In this document: piece by piece, positions 16,345 through 24,556 of the stretch
How the letters are laid out: every line of letters starts with the position of its first letter
How positions within the stretch are numbered: position 1 is the first letter of the stretch
Assembly (NCBI GenBank): GCA_019636385.1
Contig: JAHBXT010000003.1
Location: forward strand, 620,001 to 684,000
Source of the DNA: Pirellulaceae bacterium
GTDB taxonomy: Bacteria; Planctomycetota; Planctomycetia; Pirellulales; Pirellulaceae
DNA length: 64,000 bases
Direction of reading: 5' to 3'
Notes under the pieces: model-generated
What the model was told of the DNA's origin: nothing
The model's input: only the letters and a program-made list of their open reading frames with translations
Database searches by the model: none
Program-made: the position numbers and the translations under genes

Positions 16345-18681
16345 GTGACGCGTGGTAAAAAAAAAGGCAAAGCTGTCGATTTCCGTGGCGATCGCAGCAC
16401 TGCACCCAAATTCCAGAAAACCTGGATTGAGGCTGGAACCGCTGGTCAGCAGGCAAGCCAAGCGACCTTCCTGAATACAACACATCCGAGTGATCTAAAA
16501 TCGTCTGGCGCATGGTTGCAGTTTGGCGTCGTGTTTGCCGTCGCTCTGGTAATTCGATTGTTACACTATTGGGGCATGTCTCGCTCGCTGATCTTTGAGG
16601 TGTTGATCGGAGACGCTTGGCAGTACGATCGTTGGGCGCGCGAGATCGCTGGCGGTCAGTGGATGGGCAGCGAAGTGTTCTATCAAACGCCGCTGTATCC
16701 CTACCTGTTAGCGGTGATCTATTCCATTACCGGACATTCCGTTTGGGCAGTTCGCATTGTACAAGCCATGTTTGGTGCTCTGGCCAGTGCACTGTTGGCC
16801 AGAGCTGGCAGTCACCTTTTTGATCGCCGCGTTGGTTGGTGCGCAGGAATTATCTTGGCGGCCTATCCTCCAGCCATTTTCTTTGACGGCATTTTGCAGA
16901 AGGCCTCGCTGGACTTGCTGTTGATGTGTGCGTTGTTGTGGGTTGTGAGCCGCCGTCAGTACCAGATGCGCTCCCGTAGTGCTTTGGCAATCGGTGTTTT
17001 GCTAGGCGGGCTAATTCTCAATCGAGAAAACGCTTGGGTGCTTTTTCCGGTGTTGGTCGGTTGGGTCGGTTGGTTGAGCTGGCAGCGGGAATTGCTGCGC
17101 GGATTAGCCGTGAATCTGGTTATGCTGGTAGCTGGTTTGTCGCTGGTGTTGCTGCCGGTTGGACTGCGGAACTATCACGTCGGTGGCGAATTCCTGCTAA
17201 CAACGGCTCAAATGGGACCCAACTTTTTTATTGGCAATCATCGTGGAGCCCGCGGGCAGTACGTCTCGCTACGCCCGGATCGAGGGGATCCACGCTTTGA
17301 ACGTACAGACGCGCGGCTCTTGGCTGAAGCGGCCGCAGGCCGCTCGCTGACTCCAGGTGAGGTCTCGCAGTATTGGATGTCGCGCACGCGCCGGGATATC
17401 CTGGACGATCCCGTAGGTTGGCTGAAGCTGCTGGCCTGGAAGTGGTTTTTGACTTGGAATCAATTGGAGACTGTCGACGGTGAAGGAATTCGCGTTCATG
17501 CGCGCTATTCGCCAGTTCTGATGGGCTTGAGTTGGGTCATGAATTTCGGCATCTTGAACGCGCTGGCTGGGGCGGGGATGTGGTTGACAAGGAAAAAATG
17601 GCCACAGTTGTTGTGGCTGTATGGACTGACCTTGGCTTTCGCGCTGGCGGTAACGCTGTTTTATGTCTTTGCCCGCTATCGCTATCCGCTGGTCCCCATG
17701 GTTACATTGTTTGCTGCCGCCGGATTGGTCAGCGCCTGGCAATTGTGGACCGAGCGCCAATTTCCAGCGGCGCTCCGGGAAATTGTACCAGCCACACTTC
17801 TGGCATTTCTAATTGGCATTGCGACCTGCTGGCCGTTGCCGGATTTGCACAGTGACGAAGTAACCTACTTTAGTGTAGGCTCGGCGCTCAACGATCTGGA
17901 GCGTTACGACGAGGGCTTGGAGCAGTTCGAGGAGGCGATTCGTATTCGGCCTAACTTTGCGCCTGCCTACAATAACATGGCCTCTGGTGCCATGTCTCAA
18001 AAGAAATGGCAAGTTGCTGAAGGCTTTTTGAGAAAGGCGCTGGCCATTGATCGCAATAATTCAAACGCCCTGGCCAATTTAGCGTTTGTGCAAATTGAAC
18101 TAAGCAAATTCGATGAGGCCGAAAAGTTACTCAAGCGGTCGGTCGAGCTGGATCCCTATTCAATTTTGGCGCTCAAGTCGCTCAGCCGACTGGAAACGCG
18201 ACGAGGTGACTCGGCCAAGGCCATGCAGTATCTTCAGCAGGCGCTGGCCGTGGACCGCCAGTCGCCCGAAGTTCATTCGGAAATGGGAATCGTCTTGTTG
18301 GCCGAAGGGAAGTTGGTGGAAGCCGTCGGCGAGTTTGAAGAATCGCTGCGACTGCGGCCAACTCAAATCCTGATCGCCAATAACTTAGCGTGGATCCTGG
18401 CTACGGGGCCTGACTCTGTGATCCGCCCCCAACGGGCCATTGAACTAGCGGCAGACGCGTGTGGAAAGGTCCAGTACAAGACACCGGAGCTGGTGGACAC
18501 CCTTGCGGCGGCTCACGCAGCAGCGGGAGATTTTGCGACCGCTGTACAGTTCGCCGAACAGGCACAGGAGGCTCTGGCAGCCAGAGATGGCCAAGAGGCC
18601 GCTGAACCGCTGGCCGAGCGCCTGAAACTGTATCGCAGTGGCCAAAGGTATCGCGATCCGGAGTATACCACCAAGAATTGA
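16345..18681 (+). CDS. GT39/ArnT-like membrane glycosyltransferase with C-terminal TPR repeats
   Basis: 778 residues. A basic start is followed by about ten membrane segments (about residues 53-490). DAWQYDRWAREIAGG near 92 and FYQTPLYPYLLA near 112 are the acidic and aromatic loop marks of GT-C enzymes that use lipid-linked sugars. Residues from about 510 carry TPR units (LNDLERYDEGLEQFEEAI and onward) and end with NNLAWILAT, matching the three TMTC-like proteins in the window. GTG start at 16345; nine A in a row follow within codons 5-7. It stands alone among the PEP-CTERM and dockerin paralogs, which suggests a role in glycosylating exported proteins, but this is inference. Confidence 0.87.
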   Translation: MTRGKKKGKAVDFRGDRSTAPKFQKTWIEAGTAGQQASQATFLNTTHPSDLKSSGAWLQFGVVFAVALVIRLLHYWGMSRSLIFEVLIGDAWQYDRWAREIAGGQWMGSEVFYQTPLYPYLLAVIYSITGHSVWAVRIVQAMFGALASALLARAGSHLFDRRVGWCAGIILAAYPPAIFFDGILQKASLDLLLMCALLWVVSRRQYQMRSRSALAIGVLLGGLILNRENAWVLFPVLVGWVGWLSWQRELLRGLAVNLVMLVAGLSLVLLPVGLRNYHVGGEFLLTTAQMGPNFFIGNHRGARGQYVSLRPDRGDPRFERTDARLLAEAAAGRSLTPGEVSQYWMSRTRRDILDDPVGWLKLLAWKWFLTWNQLETVDGEGIRVHARYSPVLMGLSWVMNFGILNALAGAGMWLTRKKWPQLLWLYGLTLAFALAVTLFYVFARYRYPLVPMVTLFAAAGLVSAWQLWTERQFPAALREIVPATLLAFLIGIATCWPLPDLHSDEVTYFSVGSALNDLERYDEGLEQFEEAIRIRPNFAPAYNNMASGAMSQKKWQVAEGFLRKALAIDRNNSNALANLAFVQIELSKFDEAEKLLKRSVELDPYSILALKSLSRLETRRGDSAKAMQYLQQALAVDRQSPEVHSEMGIVLLAEGKLVEAVGEFEESLRLRPTQILIANNLAWILATGPDSVIRPQRAIELAADACGKVQYKTPELVDTLAAAHAAAGDFATAVQFAEQAQEALAARDGQEAAEPLAERLKLYRSGQRYRDPEYTTKN

Positions 18682-19058
18682 CTCATCAGCCGTCTGAAAA
18701 GGGTCTTAAGGTACTGAGTTTCTTCAGCACCATAACCTCATGGACGCCATTCGCAGGTGCGAACGAGCTGAGCCGTTTTTTGCCGTCCCTGGCAAATCTT
18801 AGTTGGGGAACCAAAAAAGTATCCAAAAGCAAATTCAGACGGCTTGTGCTCGCCATGGTACTTGCAGCCCCCTGTAATGTGGGGTGGTCTGTTTATAGAA
18901 ACATTACGTTTCTTGACGGAAATATGGCTTGAGAGCATTGAGTAATTTCTTCCGCCAGCTAAATTGGACTTAGGTCTACTCTGGTCCCGCTAGCGCAATG
19001 TTTGCGGGGCGCATAGCGGCCCTAATTCTACTTCGTTTACCTTCAGGAGTATTGGCGT
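18682..19058. other. non-coding stretch
   Basis: 377 bases. The last 40, TTCTACTTCGTTTACCTTC and AGGAGTAT up to the start, are repeated almost exactly ahead of 22124. No gene or clear terminator is seen in the rest. Confidence 0.45.
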
Positions 19059-19916
19059 ATGAAGATTCGAACTTTATTGCTTTGTACGGTGGCGCTTGCT
19101 TGCGGCCTCGTAAGCCAAGGTCAAGCGGCCGTGGTGAATTGGACAATCGACTCCAACCAGAGTTGGATTCGGCTGAGCGTGCCGGATCAGGTGATTAACA
19201 TCGGTGGTGGCAATACTCTGCCTGCGTATCTCCGTAATCAAACCGCCAACCCAGGCGATCCGGTGGCCGGCAGCTGGACGGACTCCGGTAAACGATTAGC
19301 GTCAGTATCCGGCGTGATTGCGTCGAATATGACCTCCAATTCGATAACCTTTGCTTCCGGTACACACGCGGCACCTGCAGCGGCGACTGGAAATTGGCGA
19401 CCGGATGCGGCGTCTTGGGATGGAAGTACGTTTAACACCGCCAATGGCGCGGTCAGCCCGTCGGTGTTCGCTGCGGACTTGACCCACACCGGAGCCTTCA
19501 AGATCGCCTTTCTGAATTTTTACAATGTCAATACAGACTACGCTGGAACTGCGACGGGTCTATCTAGCTATGCTGGAACCGGTGCAGGGACATTGGCAGT
19601 CGGCGCACTGGGGACGATTCTCGACCTGGACGCACTGTTTTTGATCACTGACAGTCGCACGAATCTCGGTGCACTGGTCGGTAATTCCAATTTGGGTGTG
19701 AACGGTTCGCTTAACATCGTTAATACCGGTGGGCTGAACCGTGAAATGGTGATTACGCATACCGTGCCGTTTGTCACTTTCATCAATGGATTGCCGGTAA
19801 ATGCCAGCTTCCAATCCCGGATTCTGGCGACGGCCACAGTGCCTGAGCCTGCTAGTTTGAGTCTGCTGGGATTGGCAGTTTCGGCATGCGCATTGCGTCG
19901 TCGCCGTAAGGTGTAA
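19059..19916 (+). CDS. secreted PEP-CTERM protein, N-domain family member 4
   Basis: 285 residues. Signal peptide MKIRTLLLCTVALACGLVSQ and AxA cleavage region, then VNWTIDSNQSWIRLSVPDQ. Middle marks WTDSGKRLASVSGVI and SNSITFASGTH, later NTGGLNREMVITHTVPF. VPEPAS is at 261-266, then a hydrophobic segment and RRRRK: PEP-CTERM. The start has AGGAG at a good distance. The leader and first 36 codons are shared with the dockerin gene at 22124, whereas the rest is not. A long-loop terminator follows. Function of the domain unknown. Confidence 0.9.
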   Translation: MKIRTLLLCTVALACGLVSQGQAAVVNWTIDSNQSWIRLSVPDQVINIGGGNTLPAYLRNQTANPGDPVAGSWTDSGKRLASVSGVIASNMTSNSITFASGTHAAPAAATGNWRPDAASWDGSTFNTANGAVSPSVFAADLTHTGAFKIAFLNFYNVNTDYAGTATGLSSYAGTGAGTLAVGALGTILDLDALFLITDSRTNLGALVGNSNLGVNGSLNIVNTGGLNREMVITHTVPFVTFINGLPVNASFQSRILATATVPEPASLSLLGLAVSACALRRRRKV

Positions 19917-19941
19917 CTTTCAGGAAATTCGAAATGACTAT

Positions 19942-19984
19942 AACCCCAGTTTGGCGGGCGTTGACCTGGCGAACTGGGGTTTTG
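19942..19984 (+). terminator. probable terminator
   Basis: AACCCCAGTT (19942-19951) pairs with AACTGGGGTT (19972-19981) across a 20-base loop and is followed by TTTG. It lies 26 bases after the PEP-CTERM gene. Confidence 0.75.
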
Positions 19985-20119
19985 TGGTATGTCTGTGGTG
20001 TTTGTGTGCTGGACGGTCGTCTCAGGTTTTTTTTCGGCTGTCCGTTGATAAGCTGTTGAAGTCAGGCTAGTCAGTTGAGCTTGCTGCTCGCCAAATCGGT
20101 GTCCTTATAGCAATTGACT

Positions 20120-20155
20120 GTTACAATCGTAATTTCAGTTACAATAGTAGTTTCA
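20120..20155 (+). promoter_or_regulatory. tandem 18-base direct repeat upstream of dockerin gene
   Basis: GTTACAATCGTAATTTCA is followed directly by GTTACAATAGTAGTTTCA, two mismatches in 18. It ends 15 bases before the ATG at 20171 and abuts the TAGGAG ribosome site. TTGACT at 20115 lies just upstream. It could be an operator or part of the promoter; no regulator is known. Confidence 0.4.
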
Positions 20156-20170
20156 TAGGAGTAGTATTAA

Positions 20171-21646
20171 ATGATCATTAAGAAGACGATGGCGCTTGCG
20201 GCACTGGTTGCCGTTTGTCTGTCCAATGTTGGCCAGGCTGAAATGGTCACGTGGACCATTGACACCGCGCAAAGCTGGATTCGACTGACGATTCCAGATC
20301 AACTTATTACCGTTGGAAGTAGTTTGGTACCTGCGTATTTGCGGGGTGCCCCGACGCCATTTGACCCCAATGACCCATTTACTCCAAATCCAGTAGCTGA
20401 CTGGCAGGACGGTGCCGGGCGGCTGTCACACCTTCAGGGAACGTTCAATTCAAACTACACCGAAGGCTCTAGCGTTCAGTTCACATTTGGCGATGACGCT
20501 GCGACAATTGCGGAAATTGGTAGCTTTATTCCCAACCGCAACTTTTATACGGTGGGACCGCCAGAGGGCTTCAACTACCATACGCTCCCTGGGAATGGCC
20601 ATCCAGCAGCATTTGCGTTTGACCTAACTTTGGGTGGTTTCTCACGAATTGCTCCCTGTGCCATTTGGGGAATGAACTTTGATGCTAATGGTACCGTGAA
20701 TTTGAGCGGTACGGGCCCTTGGACGGGTAACGCGAACACGCTTACCGTTGGTGGAGAGAATGGTTCAATTCTTGACTTTTGGGCGTTCTCCATAACAGGT
20801 TCTGATCGGATCACGATTGGGACCACTCAGGGAACCAACACCGGGAATCTGACGATTGAAAACACCGGAGGGCAGAACCGCAAACTGACAATGGGCATTA
20901 ATTGCCTATTCACTGTGTTGATTAGCGGTTTGCCGTTGGAGAACTCGCGGTTTGACGGGCAGATCGTGGCTACTGCTACGCTGCCAAGTCCAGCGGCCAA
21001 TCTGGTCGCCAAGCGGGTCTATCACAATGGCTTTGGTGGTGGCGGGACGCCACCCTGGAACGCGGTTAACCCGACCAAGGAAATCATTCAGCGCGGTGCC
21101 GCACCGGTTCAAGTTGGCCTAATCAACCTAACCAACGATAGCCGCGGACTAAACGGGGTTGTGCTGGATTATGATAACTTGGCAGCGCTGGGCGATCTTA
21201 CTTTGGAATACAAGATGAGTCCAACGGGAGCATTCAATGAAGGTGCCAATCCAGTATCAGGTTGGGCCAATGCTCCGGCGCCGACATCGGTGACGCTGCA
21301 TCCGGACTTGGCTGCGGCAGGCGGAAATGACCGCGTGCGGATTCTGTGGGCCGACAATGCGATCGCCAACCGTTATCTGTGCATCAAGGCAACGGTCGGA
21401 GGAAATACGAAGGAACTGTATGTAGGGCACCTGCGAGGTGAAACCACAGGTCCAGATGCAACGCCGACGTTTACGGTTTCGTTTGCTGATATAACTGAGA
21501 TCAAGAACACAGTTGCCCAGATTGTTGGCGCAGGTGGACCGACCGACATCGACAAGAACGGAACGGTAGCCTTTGCGGACATCACGGCGATGCGTGACAA
21601 TATTTCTGCTCAGTTGACGCGGATTACCATCCCAGTCAGTCCCTAA
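20171..21646 (+). CDS. secreted dockerin protein, N-domain family member 5
   Basis: 491 residues. Signal peptide to about residue 23 (LSNVGQA), then VTWTIDTAQSWIRLTIPDQ. This branch has an insert, LRGAPTPFDPNDP and PNPVADWQDGAGRL, shared only with 22124. NTGGQNRKLTMGI leads to ATLPSPAA at 269-276, the altered PEP site. From there the beta domain and dockerin (DIDKNGTVAFADI) are almost identical to those of 14436. AGGAG lies ahead of the ATG. The N-terminal two thirds differ strongly from 14436 while the last third does not, so the modules have separate histories. Probably exported and held to a cohesin-bearing partner, which is not in the window. Confidence 0.88.
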   Translation: MIIKKTMALAALVAVCLSNVGQAEMVTWTIDTAQSWIRLTIPDQLITVGSSLVPAYLRGAPTPFDPNDPFTPNPVADWQDGAGRLSHLQGTFNSNYTEGSSVQFTFGDDAATIAEIGSFIPNRNFYTVGPPEGFNYHTLPGNGHPAAFAFDLTLGGFSRIAPCAIWGMNFDANGTVNLSGTGPWTGNANTLTVGGENGSILDFWAFSITGSDRITIGTTQGTNTGNLTIENTGGQNRKLTMGINCLFTVLISGLPLENSRFDGQIVATATLPSPAANLVAKRVYHNGFGGGGTPPWNAVNPTKEIIQRGAAPVQVGLINLTNDSRGLNGVVLDYDNLAALGDLTLEYKMSPTGAFNEGANPVSGWANAPAPTSVTLHPDLAAAGGNDRVRILWADNAIANRYLCIKATVGGNTKELYVGHLRGETTGPDATPTFTVSFADITEIKNTVAQIVGAGGPTDIDKNGTVAFADITAMRDNISAQLTRITIPVSP

Positions 21647-21728
21647 TGGATGATGTACTGGGCAGGTTGGATGCCAATGTAATCTGAGATTTTACAACTG
21701 CTTGGGGGATGACCCCAAGCAGTTTTTC
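20997..21728 (+). repeat. near-identical duplicated block B (dockerin module plus terminator)
   Basis: Partner of 15244-15975 at a constant offset. The few differences include silent codon changes and the short patch GGNTKE versus GGVTRE. Confidence 0.9.
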
Positions 21729-21729
21729 G
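21696..21729 (+). terminator. rho-independent terminator
   Basis: AACTGCTTGGGG (21696-21707) pairs with CCCCAAGCAGTT (21713-21724), loop GATGA, then TTTTT. Copy of the terminator at 15943. Confidence 0.93.
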
Positions 21730-21958
21730 TAGGTACGTTTGCTATGGCCTTCGTGTAATGGGGTTAGCACCAAAGTGCGGGCGAATTCTGCCACGTCACG
21801 ATAAATCACGTAGCGCTGGGTTGGCGATTCATCGGGCAGGATCAACGAGGCGTCGCCGAAGCTTTCGCTTTGACCCAAGTATGTTGCAGATAATCTGATT
21901 TCATCGGCTACACAAAGAACCGTCCGCGCGTACGTGACACTCTCTCTACTTACCACGC

Positions 21959-22070
21959 CTGAAATACAGTAGAACCTGACGGGACTGAACAACTAGAGAC
22001 AATTCAAGATGATGCTCCAATGACAGTTGTTTAAGCTCCAGAAGAATCATAGCTCCAGCGGTTGTATTGC
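21959..22070 (+). repeat. upstream flank shared with 16231-16344
   Basis: CAATTCAAGATGATGCTCCA and the words around it occur in the same order as at 16231. The shared flank precedes genes of different families, so it probably moved as non-coding DNA. Confidence 0.75.
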
Positions 22071-22123
22071 AGCGAGCTTAGCGGTTTTAATTCTACTTCG
22101 TTTACCTTCAGGAGTATCAGCGT

Positions 22124-23587
22124 ATGAAGGTTCGAAATGTATTGTTTTGGACGGTTGCGCTTGCTAACGGCCTTGCAAGCCAAGTTAAAGCGGCCGAGGT
22201 GAATTGGACTATCGACTCGAACCAGAGTTGGATTCGACTTACAATTCCTGATCAGGTGTTTGCCGTTGGAAGTAGTTTGCTTCCTGTGTATCTGCGGGGT
22301 GCTCCCACGCCGTTCGACCCCAATGACCCTACTATGCCAAATCCAGTAGCTGACTGGCAGGATAGTGCAGGAAGGTTGTCACGCCTGCAGGGAACGTTCA
22401 ATACAAACTACACCGAAGGCTCTCGCGTTCAATTTACATTTGGCAATGACGATATGAGAATTGCAGAAGTTGGTAGTTTTATTCCGGACCGCAATTTCTA
22501 CAATCCGGGACCACCAAAGCGCTTCGACTACCATACTCTCCCCGCCAATGGCCATCCAGCGGCAGTTGCGTTTGATCTTACATTGGGTGGGGTTTCAAGA
22601 ATTGCTCCCTGCGCTATGTGGAGGATAAACTTCGATGCTGATGGTACCGTGAATTTGAGCGGCTCGGGCCCCTGGACGGGTAACGCGAGCACGCTTACGG
22701 TTGGTGGAGAGGATGGTGCAATTCTTGACTTCTGGGCGTTTTTCATAACGTTTCCTGATCGGATCAGAATTGGGACCACTCAGGGAACCAACACTGGGAA
22801 TTTGACGATTGAAAACACCGGAGGACGGAACCGCAAGCTGACAATGGGCATCCATTGTCTATTCACCTTGTTCATCTTCGACTTGCCCTTTGAAAACTCG
22901 CGATTTGACGGGCAAATCGTGGCCACAGCTACTCTGTCTAATCCAGCGTCCGAACTGGTTTATCACAATGGCTTTAGTGGTGGTGGGACCCCGCCCTGGA
23001 ACGCAGTCAACCCGATCAAGGAACTGATTCAACGCGGTGCTGCGCCGGTTCAAGTTGGCCTGATCAACCTGACCAACGATACTCGTGGACTGACTGGAGT
23101 TGTGTTAGATTTCGATAATTTAGCATCGTTGAGCGATCTTAGTTTGGAATACAAGATGAGTCCTACCGGTGCGTTCAACGAAGGTGCCAATCCAGTGTCA
23201 GGCTGGGCTAACGCTCCGGCACCGACATCGGTGACGCTGCATCCGGACTTGGCCGAGGCGGGCGGAAATGACCGCGTACGGATTTTGTGGGCTGACGGTG
23301 CGATCGCCAACCGTTATCTGTGCATCAAGGCAACTGTCGGAGAAAATACTCGGGAGCTGTATGTGGGGCACCTGCGAGGTGAAACCACAGGTCCAGATGC
23401 AACGCCGACGTTTACGGTTTCATTGGCAGACATTACTGAGATCAAGAACACCGTCGCCCAGATTGTTGGCGCAGGTGGGCTGACCGACATCGACAAGAAC
23501 GGAACGGTAGCCTTTGCGGACATTACGGCGATGCGTGACAATATTTCTGCTCAATTAACGCGGATTACCATCCCAGCCAATCCCTAA
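22124..23587 (+). CDS. secreted dockerin protein, N-domain family member 6 (mosaic)
   Basis: 487 residues. Signal peptide MKVRNVLFWTVALANGLASQ and the first 36 residues (to SNQSWIRL) follow the PEP-CTERM gene at 19059. From TIPDQ onward it follows the dockerin gene at 20171, including LRGAPTPFDPNDP. ATLSNPAS at 269-276 replaces the PEP motif. The linker before VYHNGF is five residues shorter (LVAKR missing). The beta domain and dockerin are clearly related to the other two but more diverged (LTNDTRGLTG, LADITEI). AGGAG precedes the ATG. The stop is four bases from the convergent methyltransferase gene and no separate terminator is visible. Confidence 0.88.
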   Translation: MKVRNVLFWTVALANGLASQVKAAEVNWTIDSNQSWIRLTIPDQVFAVGSSLLPVYLRGAPTPFDPNDPTMPNPVADWQDSAGRLSRLQGTFNTNYTEGSRVQFTFGNDDMRIAEVGSFIPDRNFYNPGPPKRFDYHTLPANGHPAAVAFDLTLGGVSRIAPCAMWRINFDADGTVNLSGSGPWTGNASTLTVGGEDGAILDFWAFFITFPDRIRIGTTQGTNTGNLTIENTGGRNRKLTMGIHCLFTLFIFDLPFENSRFDGQIVATATLSNPASELVYHNGFSGGGTPPWNAVNPIKELIQRGAAPVQVGLINLTNDTRGLTGVVLDFDNLASLSDLSLEYKMSPTGAFNEGANPVSGWANAPAPTSVTLHPDLAEAGGNDRVRILWADGAIANRYLCIKATVGENTRELYVGHLRGETTGPDATPTFTVSLADITEIKNTVAQIVGAGGLTDIDKNGTVAFADITAMRDNISAQLTRITIPANP

Positions 23588-23591
23588 CGGA

Positions 23592-24479
23592 TCATGTTCC
23601 GGAATGGCCGCAGTAGTGATGCATGACGATGCCTGCGGCAACGCCCACGTTCAGAGAATCCGTGCAGTGGTGCATTTCGATTCGCACACATTGGTCTGCC
23701 AGGGTTAGTACGTCGTTCGGTAATCCATAACGCTCGTTTCCCATCAGCAAAAGTACTGGTCCGGACCTCCGAGCACTGGTCAGCGGCAGGCTGTTGGAAC
23801 TGAGGGTTGTGGCTACACAGGAAAAGCCTCGTTTCTTGAATGACTGTAGGTCGCGTTTCAAATCTAAACAGTGGATTAGCTGCAGGCTGAGCGCATTACC
23901 CATTGATACACGCAAGGCGCGTCGCGACAGAGGGTCGGCTGTACTGGGCCCGATCAGAACCCCCGTGATTCCAAGTCCAGCTGCGGTTCGCAGCATTCCG
24001 CCCACATTTTCCGGGTCCTGAACACCGATCAGTCCTAACCATGTCTGGTTTGTGGCGCTGGTGGAACTCGGTTCGTTTCGGTTCTGAAGGTCACTGCATT
24101 CTGCTTGTGCTGCACAATCGACTTGCGAAAGGTCGTAGTCCGTGATGAACTTTCTTGCCGGTCGAACGCCACATGCTAGTACGCCTCGGTGAAAATGAAA
24201 GCCTACCAGTCGCTCGACTAACTCATGTGGAACTACTAACAACTGAATGGAATCCGGTACCTGCGGACGGTATTGTGCGTAGTATTTTTGATCCAGAAGT
24301 ACGCTTTGCACCTGATAGTGACTATTCAGCAGCCGCTGAACAACTAGCGGCCCTTCGGCGATAAAAATCCCGCTATGCCAGGTCCAATTCCTGTTGCGCA
24401 AGTCATAATACGCAGCCAGTAGCGGATGGTGTAAGTCCTGGATATAGGCCTCATTAGCAGATGTCGAATCTTCTTTCAT
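23592..24479 (-). CDS. SpoU-family RNA 2'-O-ribose methyltransferase
   Basis: About 295 residues. The SPOUT knot motifs are present: GVQDPENVGGMLRTAAGLG, LLLMGNERYGL and SLNVGVAAGIVMHH. Upstream is a substrate-binding domain (WHSGIFIAEGPLVVQRLL), as in TrmH/RlmB-type enzymes that methylate ribose in tRNA or rRNA with SAM. A stretch of about 30 extra residues (AAQAECSDLQNRNEP...) separates the two domains. The frame is open to a GTG at 24542, but the ATG at 24479 is preferred; neither has a strong ribosome site. Same strand as the following oxidoreductase gene. The target base cannot be told. Confidence 0.87.
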   Translation of the reverse strand: MKEDSTSANEAYIQDLHHPLLAAYYDLRNRNWTWHSGIFIAEGPLVVQRLLNSHYQVQSVLLDQKYYAQYRPQVPDSIQLLVVPHELVERLVGFHFHRGVLACGVRPARKFITDYDLSQVDCAAQAECSDLQNRNEPSSTSATNQTWLGLIGVQDPENVGGMLRTAAGLGITGVLIGPSTADPLSRRALRVSMGNALSLQLIHCLDLKRDLQSFKKRGFSCVATTLSSNSLPLTSARRSGPVLLLMGNERYGLPNDVLTLADQCVRIEMHHCTDSLNVGVAAGIVMHHYCGHSGT

Positions 24480-24556
24480 TGAGCGAACATCGCCGCGTAT
24501 CGCGTGTGGTGTCGAGTCGAACGTGCAAACATCTAGTTGCACTTTAGGTGCAACGC

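Larger units (their letters stand above)
21647..22123. other. non-coding stretch with mosaic flank
   Basis: 477 bases: terminator at 21696, an unmatched middle part, then 21959-22070 like 16231-16344, then the last 40 bases like the leader at 19020-19058. The upstream region of the next gene is therefore assembled from two different neighbours. Confidence 0.6.

Noticed and set aside
21636..21992. Minus-strand frame of 118 codons
   Set aside because: It begins within intergenic flank and its end is antisense to the terminator and the dockerin stop. Part of it reads like a protein (YVIYRDVAEFARTLVL), so a gene remnant cannot be excluded.
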